From: JAIRTY01 sp050257395
Lineage (GTDB): Bacteria > Actinomycetota > Actinomycetes > Streptosporangiales > Streptosporangiaceae
NCBI GenBank assembly: GCA_050257395.1
Contig: JBLMWU010000224.1
Coordinates: forward strand, 1 to 39,819
DNA length: 39,819 bases
Direction: 5' to 3'
A program made the translations under genes and the position numbers. The notes below the pieces were generated by a model. It searched no databases. It was not told where the DNA came from and saw nothing but the letters and a program-made list of their open reading frames with translations. Shown piece by piece: positions 14,349 through 23,253 of the stretch. How positions within the stretch are numbered: position 1 is the stretch's first letter; each line of letters begins with the position of its first letter.

Positions 14349-15676
14349 TCACCGACCTGTACGAGCTGAACATGGCCGCCAGCTACCTGCGGCGCGGCAT
14401 GACCGCGCCGGCCACCTTCAGCCTGTTCGTGCGGGCGCTGCCGCCGCGGCGGGGTTTCCTGGCGGCTGCGGGCCTGGCGGACTGCCTGGACTACCTGGAG
14501 TCGTTCTCGTTCACCGGTGAGGATCTCGGCTGGCTGCGGGGGGCGGGTTTCCCGGAGGACGCAGTGCGCGCCCTCGGGACGCTGCGGTTCACCGGGGACG
14601 TGCACGCTGTCCCGGAGGGCCGGGTGGTGCTGCCGGGAGAGCCGCTGCTGGAGGTCACCGCGCCGCTCCCGCAGGCTCAGCTGGTGGAGACGTTCCTGCT
14701 CAACCAAGTGACGTTCCAGACGGCGATCGCGACCAAGGCGGCCCGGTGCCGGCTGGCCGCCGGCGGCATCGAGCTGGTGGACTTCGCGCTGCGCCGCACC
14801 CACGGGGTGTCCGCGGGGCTGGCGGTGGCCCGGGTCTCGGCCATCGCCGGGTTCGCCGCGACCAGCAACGTCGAGGCGGCCCGGCGGTACGGGCTGCGCG
14901 CCGCGGGCACCATGGCGCATTCCTACATCGAAGCGTTCGCCGACGAGGCGGCGGCGTTCCGCGCGTTCGCCGAGGACCTGCCGGCGCGCACCACGTTCCT
15001 GGTGGACACCTATGACACGCTGGCGGGGGTGCGGGCCGCGATCGGCGTGATCCGCGAGCTCGGCCTCAGCAGCGGGCTCGGGGTGCGGCTGGACAGCGGC
15101 GACCTGGCGGGGCTCGCGGTGGCCACCCGGCAGATGCTGGACGAGGCGGGGCTGCCGCAGGTGCGGATCTTCGTCAGCGGCGGGCTGGACGAGTACGACC
15201 TGGCCCGGCTGCGAGCCTCCGGCGCGCCGGTGGACGCCGCGGGCGTGGGCACCAAGATGGGCGTGTCCGCGGACGCGCCGTACCTGGACAGTGCCTACAA
15301 GCTGGTCGCCTACGACGGCCGCCCGGTCATGAAGCTGTCGGCGGGCAAGGCCACCCTGCCCGGCCCCAAGCAGGCCTGGCGGCAGCAGCAGGTCAGGGAG
15401 GACCTGCTGGCCGCCCGGGACGAACCGGCACCGGCCGGCCGCGAGCCGCTGCTGGTGCCGGTGATGACCGGCGGGGTCAGGGTCGGCCCCGGGCAGCTGG
15501 CGGCGGCGGACGCGGTGCGGGCCGCCCGCGGCCGGCTGGACCGCGACCTCGCCGCGCTGCCCGCCGCCGCCCTCGACCTGACCGGCCCGGTGCCGCCCGG
15601 TGTCCGGGTGTCGGGCCGGCTGCGCGAGCTGGCGGACACGCTCGCCAGCGAGCACCGGGCCGCCCGGCTGGGCTGA
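14333..15676 (+). CDS. pncB: Nicotinate phosphoribosyltransferase (PncB2-like)
   Basis: A 447-residue cytoplasmic enzyme that makes nicotinate mononucleotide from nicotinate and PRPP, with ATP, in NAD salvage. Visible features: N-terminal ALITDLYELNMAASYLRRGM, FSLFVRALPPRRGFLAAAG, the catalytic-His motif LRRTHGVSAG (about residue 157), RLDSGDLAGLA, FVSGGLDEYDL and GVGTKMGVS with YKLVAYDGRPVMKLSAGK. The GTG at 14333 is chosen because GGGGAGGGGGAG precedes it and the protein starts as family members do; it overlaps the kinase gene by 16 bp. M. tuberculosis PncB2 (Rv0573c) is DosR-regulated and lies close to Rv0571c, the same neighbourhood as here. Confidence 0.93.
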   Translation: MGGALITDLYELNMAASYLRRGMTAPATFSLFVRALPPRRGFLAAAGLADCLDYLESFSFTGEDLGWLRGAGFPEDAVRALGTLRFTGDVHAVPEGRVVLPGEPLLEVTAPLPQAQLVETFLLNQVTFQTAIATKAARCRLAAGGIELVDFALRRTHGVSAGLAVARVSAIAGFAATSNVEAARRYGLRAAGTMAHSYIEAFADEAAAFRAFAEDLPARTTFLVDTYDTLAGVRAAIGVIRELGLSSGLGVRLDSGDLAGLAVATRQMLDEAGLPQVRIFVSGGLDEYDLARLRASGAPVDAAGVGTKMGVSADAPYLDSAYKLVAYDGRPVMKLSAGKATLPGPKQAWRQQQVREDLLAARDEPAPAGREPLLVPVMTGGVRVGPGQLAAADAVRAARGRLDRDLAALPAAALDLTGPVPPGVRVSGRLRELADTLASEHRAARLG

Positions 15677-15748
15677 CCGGCCGGGGCGGCGGGCACGGCC
15701 GCCCGGTCCGGTGCCCGGGCGGCGGCCGCTGCTGGCACTCCGCCACGC

Positions 15749-15768
15749 TTCGGGCCGTTTGCCCCGGG
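15749..15768 (+). promoter_or_regulatory. Weak DosR-like palindrome upstream of the repeat-tailed membrane protein
   Basis: TTCGGGCCGTTTGCCCCGGG has the size and outer GGG..CCC layout of the 20-bp DosR motif but lacks the GAC/GTC cores. It ends 41 bp before the ATG at 15810. Treat as tentative. Confidence 0.22.
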
Positions 15769-15809
15769 ACAGCTGGGTAGGTGGCTTTCTTCCGACTACG
15801 GGAGTTGCG

Positions 15810-16634
15810 ATGACTGCCTGGGTGTGGGTTCTGATCGCCGTGATCGTGCTGGTGGTCGCCGGGTTGGTGGCGGTGTCGGCGTCGAGGCGGGCCCGCGAGC
15901 GCCGGACGGCGGCGCTGCGTGAGCGGTTCGGCCCCGAGTACGACCGGGCCGTGCAGGCGCGTGCGGACCAGGGGGCCGCCGAGGCCGAGCTGCGCAGCCG
16001 GGAACAGCAGCGGGCGGCGCTGGACATCCGGCCGCTGCCGGAGGGCATGAAGGCCGGCTTCGCCGGGGAATGGCGCGCGGTTCAGGAGCAGTTCGTGGAC
16101 GAGCCCGCGGAGGCGGTGGTGGCCGGTGACCGGCTCGTCTCCCGGGTCATGGAAGCGCGGGGGTACCCGGCGGGCGGCTTCGGGGAGCGGGCGGACCTGG
16201 TGTCGGTCGATCACCCGGAGCTGGTGGAGGACTACCGGTACGCCTACCGGATCCGGCAGCGCGCGGAGACGGGCCGGGTGGGCACCGAGGAGCTGCGGCA
16301 GGCGCTGCTGCGCTGCCGGTCGCTGTTCAACGCGCTGCTGGAGCCCGGCGACGGGACGGCGAGTCAGGCCCAGGAGCCGCCGGCGGCGGAGCGGACCGCC
16401 AGGGAGCCCGCGCCGGCAGAGTCCGTAGCGGCGGAGCCTGCACCGGCGGAGCCCGTAGCGGCGGAGCCTGCACCGGCGGAGCCCGTGGCGGCGGAGCCCG
16501 TACCGGCAGAGCCCGCACCGGCGGAGCCTGCACCGGCGGAGCCCGCATCAGCCGGGCCGATGGCCGCCGAGTCTGCGCCGGCTGGGTCAGCGGAGCCCGG
16601 GTACCAGGGCCAGGCCGCGGATCGCCGTGCCTGA
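15810..16634 (+). CDS. Membrane-anchored protein with AEPAPAEPVA repeat tail
   Basis: A 274-residue protein in three parts. Residues 4-24 form one hydrophobic segment (AWVWVLIAVIVLVVAGLVAV) followed by SRRAR, so the rest is probably cytoplasmic. Residues 30-185 are a charged helical domain with RFGPEYDRAV, LDIRPLPEGMKAGFAGEWRAVQEQFVDEPAEAV, RLVSRVMEARGYP and VDHPELVEDYRYAY, a domain seen in many actinobacterial hypothetical proteins. Residues about 190-260 are Ala/Glu/Pro repeats. ATG at 15810, with GGGAG 6 bp upstream. No function is known; it lies downstream of the pncB operon and before a DUF5302 gene. Confidence 0.82.
   Translation: MTAWVWVLIAVIVLVVAGLVAVSASRRARERRTAALRERFGPEYDRAVQARADQGAAEAELRSREQQRAALDIRPLPEGMKAGFAGEWRAVQEQFVDEPAEAVVAGDRLVSRVMEARGYPAGGFGERADLVSVDHPELVEDYRYAYRIRQRAETGRVGTEELRQALLRCRSLFNALLEPGDGTASQAQEPPAAERTAREPAPAESVAAEPAPAEPVAAEPAPAEPVAAEPVPAEPAPAEPAPAEPASAGPMAAESAPAGSAEPGYQGQAADRRA
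16401..16550 (+). repeat. 30-bp tandem repeat encoding AEPAPAEPVA
   Basis: Five consecutive 30-bp units inside the coding sequence, starting at 16401, 16431, 16461, 16491 and 16521. Units 2 and 3 differ by one base; units 1, 4 and 5 are more diverged. Each encodes ten residues, so copy-number change would keep the frame. Confidence 0.85.
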
Positions 16635-16779
16635 GCCCGGGGGCGCCCGCCGCCAGCCCGAAAACCACTGGTGGCGCGGCGGGCACCGGTGGGATGGTAA
16701 GCAGGAGCGGGCCGGCCCGCAGCACCGGCGGGGCGGGCGTGGGACCCTGGTGGTGTATCCATCGGGGTGGGAGGCTGTC

Positions 16780-16995
16780 ATGGCAGAAGCGGGCGCCGAG
16801 CCGGAGACGGCCGGCGGTGAGCCGGATCCCGGCGACGACGACCTGAAGCGCAAGTTCCGGGAAGCGCTGGAGCGCAAGCGCGCCCAGCATGCGGAGCAGG
16901 GCACAGATCGTCAGGGGACCGGCCAGGGCAAGATTCACGGCCCGCACGGCCCGGCCCCGAGCCGGCGGTCGTTCCGCCGCAAGAGCGGCGGCTGA
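16780..16995 (+). CDS. DUF5302 small protein
   Basis: A 71-residue, highly charged protein of the actinobacterial DUF5302 family, recognised by DDDLKRKFREALERKR near residue 20 and the C-terminal GKIHGPHGP plus SRRSFRRKSGG ending. No catalytic motif; function unknown. ATG at 16780 has GGGAGG 6 bp upstream. An in-frame upstream extension from 16627 has no ribosome site and is not family-like. It is convergent with the SDR gene at 17064. Confidence 0.88.
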   Translation: MAEAGAEPETAGGEPDPGDDDLKRKFREALERKRAQHAEQGTDRQGTGQGKIHGPHGPAPSRRSFRRKSGG

Positions 16996-17008
16996 GGCCG
17001 CCTTCCGG

Positions 17009-17023
17009 CGTCCCGGGGGGACG
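17009..17023. terminator. Hairpin between convergent DUF5302 and SDR genes
   Basis: CGTCCC-GGG-GGGACG: a 6-bp perfect stem, 14 bp after the DUF5302 stop. The position between convergent stops suggests a terminator; no T-tract. Confidence 0.4.
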
Positions 17024-17063
17024 GGCTGGCCCGGCCGCCTGGCGCCCGGGCCCAGCCGTTGCG

Positions 17064-17837
17064 TCAGCCCCGCCCGATGAAGGGCATCTTGGTGGCCGTG
17101 ATGGTCATGAACTGCACGTTAGCGGCCAGCGGCAGCGACGCCATGGACACCACGGCCGCGGCGACGTGCCGGGCGTCGAACGTGGGCTCGGGCCGCACCG
17201 AGCCGTCGGCCTGCGCCGCGCCGTGACTCATGTGCCGGGTCATGTCGGTGGCGGCGTTGCCGATGTCGATCTGGCCGCAGGCGATGTCGAACGGCCGTCC
17301 GTCCAGGGAGATCGACTTCGTCAGGCCGGTCAGCGCGTGCTTGGTGGCGGTGTAGGCGGCGGTGCCCGGGCGCGGGCTGTGCGCGGAGATCGAGCCGTTG
17401 TTGATGATCCGGCCGCCGCGCGGCGACTGCGCCTTCATCATCCGGACCGCGTGGTGGGCACACAGGAACGCGCCGGTGAGGTTGGTCGCCACCGTCTGCT
17501 CCCAGTCGGCCGGGGAGATCTCGTCCACCGCGCCGGCCGGGCCGAACACGCCCGCGTTGTTGACCAGCAGGTCCACCCGGCCCCACTCGCGGCCGACCGC
17601 CGCGAACAGGGCCGCCACCGAGGCGGTCGCCGTGACATCCGTGGGCACCGCCAGCGCGGACCCGGCCGGGGCGCCCGCCTGGTCCAGGGTCTCCCGCAGC
17701 GCGCCCGCGCGGCGGCCGGCCGCCGCCACCCGCCAGCCGGCGCCGAGCAGCGCGTGGGTGATGACCCGGCCAAGCCCGGAGCCCGCTCCGGTCACCACGG
17801 CGACGCCGGTGGTGGCCGGTCCCGGGGTGCCGGTCAC
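17064..17837 (-). CDS. Short-chain dehydrogenase/reductase
   Basis: A 257-residue classical SDR. Cofactor motif TGAGSGLG near residue 17, the DVTATASVAAL and NNAGVFG blocks, the catalytic Ser in NGSISAHS and the YTATK pair (Tyr and Lys). The substrate is not indicated. GTG at 17837 is preferred: GAGGATC lies just upstream and the start fits family length; a frame open to 18032 is low-complexity read-through. No close operon partner; the phosphatase gene ends 59 bp upstream. Confidence 0.88.
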   Translation of the reverse strand: MTGTPGPATTGVAVVTGAGSGLGRVITHALLGAGWRVAAAGRRAGALRETLDQAGAPAGSALAVPTDVTATASVAALFAAVGREWGRVDLLVNNAGVFGPAGAVDEISPADWEQTVATNLTGAFLCAHHAVRMMKAQSPRGGRIINNGSISAHSPRPGTAAYTATKHALTGLTKSISLDGRPFDIACGQIDIGNAATDMTRHMSHGAAQADGSVRPEPTFDARHVAAAVVSMASLPLAANVQFMTITATKMPFIGRG

Positions 17838-17895
17838 CGCTGATCCTCTGTTCGCATACGCCCAGTGTGCCCGTGCGGGGCAGCGGCGTGCGGGC

Positions 17896-20406
17896 TCAGG
17901 CTTCGCGCCGGACGGCGAGCAGGCAGACGTCGTCGGCGCGTGACCCGGTCCCCAGCAGGGCGTCCTCGGCGGTGGCGCAGATCTGCTCGGCTGTCCGGCT
18001 GGCGGGGCCCGCGAGTGCCCGGGCGAGCGCACCGAACCCTTCGCCGATGTCGCGGCCGCGGTCTTCGATCAGGCCGTCGGTGTAGAAGAGCACAGCCGCC
18101 CCGGGCGCCAGCCGCCGGCGGCAGGCCAGGAGCCGGCAGTCGTCCGTGGCGCCGAGCATGATGCCGCTGGCGTCATCGATGAACACGGGGCGGCCGTCGC
18201 CGCCGATCAGGAGGGGCGGCGGGTGGCCGGCCGAGGCGAGGCGGAACTCGCCGGTGGCCACGTCCAGCATGGCGCAGGCCACCGTCGCCAGCGCCCCCGG
18301 CAGCAGGCAGGCCACCGCGATGCCGGTGCGCCGCAGCACGGCGCGCGGGTCGGGGTGGTGAATGGCGTAGGCGCGGACCATGCTGCGCAGCTGGCCCATG
18401 ACCGACGCCGAGGCGATGTTGTGGCCGACCACGTCCCCGACGACCAGCCCGAGCTGGCCCTCGCCTACCGGGAAGGCGTCGTACCAGTCGCCGCCCACGT
18501 CGGCGCCGTCGGTGGCGGGCAGGTAGCGGCAGGCCAGGTCCAGGCCCGGGATCTCGGGCAGCCCGGTGGGCAGCAGCGACCGCTGCAGGGTCTCGGCGAT
18601 CGTATGCTCGCGGGCGGCGGTGTCCGCGTTCGCCAGCCCGGCGGCCAGGCGGCGGGCCAGTTCCTCGACCACCTGGACATCGGTCGCGGCGAAGCGCGGG
18701 CGGCCGCTGCCGCGGGTCAGGACCATCACGCCGAGCCGCTGCTCCGCGGCTGTCAGCGGCACGGCGATGGCGCTCTGCGGCTGCATCTGGGTGAGGACAT
18801 CGGCCAGGCCCGGCTGGGCTGCGGACCAGCGCGGCAGGTCCGCGCGGAAATCGCGCAGGAGCCGGGTGGTGCCGCTGCTGTAGGCCTCCGAGGCGATCAG
18901 CGGCCCGGTGGCCGGGAGCGGTATCTCCCGGAGCCGGCTCAGCACCGCGGCCCGGCCGGGGTCGCGGTGGGCGAGCGCGGCCGCCTGGAGCCTGCCGTCC
19001 GCGGCCGGCAGGAACACCACGCAGTAGTCGGCCAGGCTGGGCACCACCAGCCGGGGCAGCTGGTCGAGCAGCTGCTGCCGGTCCCGGGTGGCCGCGGCCA
19101 GGGCGCCGGCGTTCAGCAGGAACGTGAGCCGTTCCCGGGCCCGGCCCGCTTCGGCCCGGGCGGCCCGCTCCCGTTCCACCAGCGCGGCGCGTTCCTGCTC
19201 GGCGCGCTGCCGGGCACTGAGGTCGATGACGAAGGTCACCCAGCGGAGCGGGTGACGGTCCACCACCGCCGCCCCGACCAGCACCGGCACCCGGTGGCCG
19301 TCCCGGTGCAGATACTCCTTTTCGAGTGGCGGCACCGCGCCGGTCCGCCGGAGCTGGACGACCGCCTCCCGGTCCGTGGCCGCCCACTCCGGGGGGGTCA
19401 GCGTCTCATAGGACATCCGCCCGCCTTCGACCTCCGCGCGGGCGTAGCCGATCATGTCGAGGAAGGCGTCGTTGGCTTCCTGGATGCCGTCCTCGGTGGC
19501 CACCATCACCCCCAGCACGTTCGCGTCCCGGAGCCGGCCGAGCAGCGCGGTGCTCTCCCGCAGCTCAGCCTCGGTCCGGCGCTGCTCGGTGATGTCGGTC
19601 ATGAGGCCGTAGGCGCGCTGCGGCCTGCCGCTGGCATCGCGGGCGTCGGGGACCCCGGTGATCCGCAGCCAGCGCAGCTCGCCGGTCCGGCCGTGCGGGA
19701 CCCCGGCCACCACGTTGGCCACGATCTCCCCGGTGCGCAGGGCGGCGATGATCGGCAGCTCATCACGGGGGAAGGGCGAGCCGTCCTCGCGCACCGCCTG
19801 CGGGGCCATCGGCAGCGGCCAGCGGGTCAGCTCGGCCGCATCCAGGCCCAGCATCTGCCTGGCCGCCGGGTTGACGTCGATGACCGTCCCGCCGGCGCTG
19901 TAGTGGATCACGCCCTGCGGCATGGTCTCGAACAGGGCGCGGTAGCGCTCCTCGGTGGCGGCCAGCTCGGCGGCGGCGGCCTCGGCCCGGCGGCGGTCCC
20001 GGACGTGCGACGTCACATCGGCGGCGTAGAGCAGGATCCCGGCCACTGCCCCGTCGGCGTCGCGCACCGGCTGGTACACGTAGTCCACGAACAGCCGCTC
20101 CGGCTGCCCGTCGCGGCGGACCCGCACCTCGGTCTCGCTGCCCCGGGCGGGCTCGCCGGTGCGCAGGATCCGGTGCAGCAGGTCGAGCCGCCCCTGCTCG
20201 GCGACCTCGGGCACCGCTTCCGCCAGGGGACGCCCCAGCAGGTCCCGTTTGCCCGCCAGCTCGCAGTAGATGTCGTTGGCGAACTCGATGACCAGATCCG
20301 GCCCGGCCAGGTAGGCGACAGCCGCAGGCAGGCTGGTCAGCAACCCCCGCAGCAGGGCGATGCCGTACGCGGCACTGTCCCGGCGGGGGACCGGCGCTGT
20401 GACCAC
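17896..20406 (-). CDS. PAS-PAS-PAS-GAF-PP2C (SpoIIE/RsbU type) phosphatase
   Basis: An 836-residue soluble sensor phosphatase. Three PAS-like domains (about residues 15-135, 150-275 and 285-400), a GAF domain (about 440-590) and a C-terminal SpoIIE-type PP2C domain (about 610-832) with DVGGDWYDAF and VVGDVVGH metal-binding motifs and the RADDVCLLAVR ending. There is no histidine-kinase-like ATPase domain. Such proteins dephosphorylate anti-anti-sigma factors and release stress or development sigma factors; the partner genes are not in the window. The GTG at 20406 follows GGGGGG; an overlapping ATG (20410) is in another frame. The GAF and PAS ligands cannot be told. Confidence 0.9.
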   Translation of the reverse strand: MVTAPVPRRDSAAYGIALLRGLLTSLPAAVAYLAGPDLVIEFANDIYCELAGKRDLLGRPLAEAVPEVAEQGRLDLLHRILRTGEPARGSETEVRVRRDGQPERLFVDYVYQPVRDADGAVAGILLYAADVTSHVRDRRRAEAAAAELAATEERYRALFETMPQGVIHYSAGGTVIDVNPAARQMLGLDAAELTRWPLPMAPQAVREDGSPFPRDELPIIAALRTGEIVANVVAGVPHGRTGELRWLRITGVPDARDASGRPQRAYGLMTDITEQRRTEAELRESTALLGRLRDANVLGVMVATEDGIQEANDAFLDMIGYARAEVEGGRMSYETLTPPEWAATDREAVVQLRRTGAVPPLEKEYLHRDGHRVPVLVGAAVVDRHPLRWVTFVIDLSARQRAEQERAALVERERAARAEAGRARERLTFLLNAGALAAATRDRQQLLDQLPRLVVPSLADYCVVFLPAADGRLQAAALAHRDPGRAAVLSRLREIPLPATGPLIASEAYSSGTTRLLRDFRADLPRWSAAQPGLADVLTQMQPQSAIAVPLTAAEQRLGVMVLTRGSGRPRFAATDVQVVEELARRLAAGLANADTAAREHTIAETLQRSLLPTGLPEIPGLDLACRYLPATDGADVGGDWYDAFPVGEGQLGLVVGDVVGHNIASASVMGQLRSMVRAYAIHHPDPRAVLRRTGIAVACLLPGALATVACAMLDVATGEFRLASAGHPPPLLIGGDGRPVFIDDASGIMLGATDDCRLLACRRRLAPGAAVLFYTDGLIEDRGRDIGEGFGALARALAGPASRTAEQICATAEDALLGTGSRADDVCLLAVRREA

Positions 20407-20430
20407 TCATCCCCCCGCGTGGCCGGCGTC

Positions 20431-20450
20431 GCGGCGGCCCCTACCGCCGC
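20431..20450 (-). terminator. Hairpin after the penicillin-binding protein gene
   Basis: GCGGCGG-CCCCTA-CCGCCGC: a 7-bp perfect stem, 48 bp past the PBP stop and just upstream of the phosphatase start. Probably terminates the PBP transcript; no T-tract on the minus strand. Confidence 0.42.
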
Positions 20451-20498
20451 TTGCTTCAGGGTAGCTGGCCGCGTCGGCTGTCTTTCCTGCTCATGTGC

Positions 20499-22172
20499 TC
20501 AGGCTTTGCGGACGAAGGCGTTGGCGATCGGCCCGGAGGCGTCGGCGCCCAGGCCACCGCCCTCCACCAGCACCGCGAACGCCAGGTTTCCGCGGTAGCC
20601 GATGAACCAGGCGTGGGCGGGCGGGTTCTTGCCGGTGCCGTACTCGGCGGTGCCGGTCTTGCCGTAGACGCCGGGCGGGAGGCCGACGTGGGAGGCCGTG
20701 CCGATGGTGACCACCGCCCGCATCATCGGCCGCAGCGTGTTCAGGATGGCGGCGCTCAGCCGATGCGGCTGGGCGGCCGGGCTGGGCGCGGGATCGGTCA
20801 CCAGCGCCGGTGGGCGCCAGCTGCCGTCCTCGATGGCCGCGGCCACGCTCGCCTGGCTGAGCGGGTTCACCAGGTCGGTGCCCTGCCCGAACGCATCAGC
20901 CGCCAGGCCGACCGGGTCAGTGGGGCGGGTGAAGCGGCCCAGGGTGGCCGGGATGCCCAGCGACGGCCCGGCGTTGAAGCCGAAGGTGTGCGCCATGGCC
21001 GCCAGCGCGTTCCCGCTGAGCCGCTGGTTGGCCAGGCTGGCGAAGGTGGTGTTGCACGACACCGCGAAAGCCGTGAGCAGGTTGGTGGCGCCCAGCGTCT
21101 CGTTGTCGAAGTTGTGGAAGGTCCGGCCGCCGATGTTGGTGGTGCCCGGGCACTGCACCGCGCTGGCGGGCCGCAGTCCGGTCTCCGCCAGGGCGGACGC
21201 GGTCACGATCTTGAACGTGGAGCCGGGCGGGAACGTGCCCAGCAGCGCCCGGTTGAACCCGCCGGGCCGTTCCACCACCGCCAGCACATGGCCGGTGGAC
21301 GGCTGGATCGCGACCAGGTCCACCGGCTTGGACGTGCCCGCCGCGGAGACCGCCGCCGACGCGGCCCGCTGGACGTTCATGTCGATGCTGGTCCGCACCG
21401 CCTGGCCGGGTGCGCCCGCAAACCTGGCAACGGTCGCATCCACCTTGCTGCCCGGCCCCACGATCCGGATGCTGAGGGCCGGCTTGCCTGCCAGCCGTGA
21501 CTGGTAGGCCTCCTCGATGCCGCCCTGGCCGACCTGGTCACCCGCCTGGTACGGCGCGCCCAGCCGCTTCGCCTGAGCCGCGGTGGCGCTCACCACGTTG
21601 CCGGTCAGCAGCGCGAGTGAACCCGACTCGGCGAGCGTCGCGGGCGAGCTCAGCACGGTGCCGTCCGCCGCCAGCACCTGTGCCCGGGCCGGCCAGACCG
21701 CGTTGAGCGAGAAGCGCTCCCCGGCCCGCAGCGCCGGGTAGATCGCGGCCGGGCTCCAGCTCACCCACCAGTGCTGGTTCCGGTCGACCAGCTGCAGCCG
21801 GCCCTGGTAGGTCCACACGTGCCCGGCGGCCAGGTCGGCGTGCGCGGTGTACCTGGCCACCGCCGTGCCGCCGCCCGAGGTGACCGGGCCGAGTGACAGG
21901 CGGATGCTGCGCAGCCCCAGGTCAGCCGCTGCCTGCTTCATCGGGCCGGCCAGCCCGCCGTGCGGCACGTTCACACTGACCTGGTTCATCGCCCGGTAGC
22001 TGCCCCGCTGCCAGCCGGACAGGTAGCTGGCCGCCGTCTGCTGGGGCGTGCCCTGGGTGCGCAGCACCAGGTAGGCGGCCACGCCGCCCGCCGTCAGCAC
22101 CACCGCCACCACGACCGCGATCACTGCGATGACGGTCCGCCGCTTTCCCCCGCGCACGCCCGGATCCTGCAT
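20499..22172 (-). CDS. Class B penicillin-binding protein with MecA-type N-terminal domain
   Basis: A 557-residue peptidoglycan transpeptidase. A single membrane segment (residues 13-37) anchors it outside the cell. Residues about 42-145 form an NTF2-like MecA_N domain, about 150-255 the dimerisation part, and about 265-557 the transpeptidase with STFK (Ser318, Lys321), SCN (372-374) and KTG (505-507). The MecA-like layout without PASTA domains resembles PBPA/PBP-lipo-type proteins of actinobacteria. ATG at 22172 is preferred: it is followed by the basic-then-hydrophobic anchor and preceded by GGGAGG; the longer frame is read-through. All catalytic motifs are present, so it should be active. 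Low beta-lactam affinity cannot be inferred from sequence alone. Confidence 0.92.
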   Translation of the reverse strand: MQDPGVRGGKRRTVIAVIAVVVAVVLTAGGVAAYLVLRTQGTPQQTAASYLSGWQRGSYRAMNQVSVNVPHGGLAGPMKQAAADLGLRSIRLSLGPVTSGGGTAVARYTAHADLAAGHVWTYQGRLQLVDRNQHWWVSWSPAAIYPALRAGERFSLNAVWPARAQVLAADGTVLSSPATLAESGSLALLTGNVVSATAAQAKRLGAPYQAGDQVGQGGIEEAYQSRLAGKPALSIRIVGPGSKVDATVARFAGAPGQAVRTSIDMNVQRAASAAVSAAGTSKPVDLVAIQPSTGHVLAVVERPGGFNRALLGTFPPGSTFKIVTASALAETGLRPASAVQCPGTTNIGGRTFHNFDNETLGATNLLTAFAVSCNTTFASLANQRLSGNALAAMAHTFGFNAGPSLGIPATLGRFTRPTDPVGLAADAFGQGTDLVNPLSQASVAAAIEDGSWRPPALVTDPAPSPAAQPHRLSAAILNTLRPMMRAVVTIGTASHVGLPPGVYGKTGTAEYGTGKNPPAHAWFIGYRGNLAFAVLVEGGGLGADASGPIANAFVRKA

Positions 22173-22239
22173 GCCCGCCTCCCGACCGGCCGTTCGGCCC
22201 GGGCTCCACCATAGCGGCGCATTCCGGCCTTCCGGGTGG

Positions 22240-23253
22240 TCACCCGCTGGCTGGCAGCAGCAGGCAGCTGTCGCCGAACTCGTGCCACAGGTACCCCGCG
22301 GACTCCGCCTGCCGGTAGGCGGCGGACACCAGCCCGGCCCCGGCAACCGCTTCCAGCAGGGCGAGATGGGAGGCCTCCGCGTCATGCCAGCCGGTGATGA
22401 GGCCGGTGACCACCCGGGCCGGCCGGTCCGGGCCGAGCACCAGGCTGGTCCAGCCCTGGCTGGGCCGGACCTCGCCGCCCGGCCCGGCCGCGCTTTCCAG
22501 CGCCCGGGTGCTGGAGGTGCCGACGGCCACCACCCGCCGGCCGGCCGCCCGGGTCATGGTCACCAGCTGCGCGGTCGGCTCCGGTACGCGGAAGCGTTCC
22601 GGCAGCGGCGGCTCGCCGGCCTCGAGCGACGCCACCCCCGCGTGCAGCGTGATCGGGGCGAGCACCACCCCGGCGGCCACCAGGCTGGTGACCAGCTCCG
22701 CGGTGAAGGGGCGGGCCGCGCTGGGCATCTCCGCGCTGCCGGGGGAGCGGGCGAACACGGTCTGGTACGCGGGCAGCGGCCACGGCCGGGGCACATAGGA
22801 GTAGCGGATCGGCCTGCCGTGCCGGGCGAGGTAGGCGCTGGCGCCGCCCTCGACGGCGGCGGACGCTGCCCACATCCGGGTGCTCTCCGCGTCCGGGTAC
22901 CGGCGCAGCAGCGTGAGCGGCACGCCCGCGGGCAGCGTGATGACCTGCCCGGGGGCCGCGGCGGTCACCCGGCCGGCCCGCGGCGCGGGCTGGCGGAGCT
23001 CGACCAGCCAGCTGCCGTCGTCCAGGGCGCCGGACACGTGCACGGCCACCGGCTCGCCGCCGGGGCGCAGGCCGTCGATGGCGGCGGCGACCGTCGCCGA
23101 GGTGTTGACGACCAGCAGGTCGCCGGGGGACAGGAAGCGGGGCAGGTCTGTGAACCGGGCGTGGGTGAGCCCGGCCGGGGCGGCGACCAGCAGCCGGACC
23201 CCGTCGCGGGTGAGGCCGCGCTCCTCCGGCGGTGCGGCGGCGGCGACTCTCAT
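22240..23253 (-). CDS. queA: QueA-like S-adenosylmethionine:tRNA ribosyltransferase-isomerase
   Basis: A 337-residue protein of the QueA family, which moves the ribosyl part of SAM onto the modified guanine of tRNA in queuosine synthesis. Seen: PGDLLVVNTSATVAA, WLVELRQP, the RPIRYSYVPRPWPLPAYQTVFA segment, SAARPFTAELVTSLVAAGVVLAPITLHAG, VVAVGTSSTRALES and the ending GLVSAAYRQAESAGYLWHEFGDSCLLL. No tgt or other queuosine gene lies in the window. The start overlaps the SDR stop by 4 bp, so the pair is one operon. An orphan actinobacterial QueA-like protein may act on something other than queuosine precursor. Confidence 0.88.
   Translation of the reverse strand: MRVAAAAPPEERGLTRDGVRLLVAAPAGLTHARFTDLPRFLSPGDLLVVNTSATVAAAIDGLRPGGEPVAVHVSGALDDGSWLVELRQPAPRAGRVTAAAPGQVITLPAGVPLTLLRRYPDAESTRMWAASAAVEGGASAYLARHGRPIRYSYVPRPWPLPAYQTVFARSPGSAEMPSAARPFTAELVTSLVAAGVVLAPITLHAGVASLEAGEPPLPERFRVPEPTAQLVTMTRAAGRRVVAVGTSSTRALESAAGPGGEVRPSQGWTSLVLGPDRPARVVTGLITGWHDAEASHLALLEAVAGAGLVSAAYRQAESAGYLWHEFGDSCLLLPASG

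Noticed and set aside
13919..16048. A 709-codon minus-strand frame
   Set aside because: Antisense to the kinase, nicotinate phosphoribosyltransferase and membrane-protein genes, which are well supported on the plus strand.
16401..16550. Regular 30-bp repeats considered as a CRISPR array
   Set aside because: Units are contiguous with no spacers, and they translate in frame to AEPAPAEPVA within a gene.
18223..20598. A 791-codon plus-strand frame
   Set aside because: Antisense to the PAS-GAF-PP2C gene, which shows intact motifs on the minus strand.
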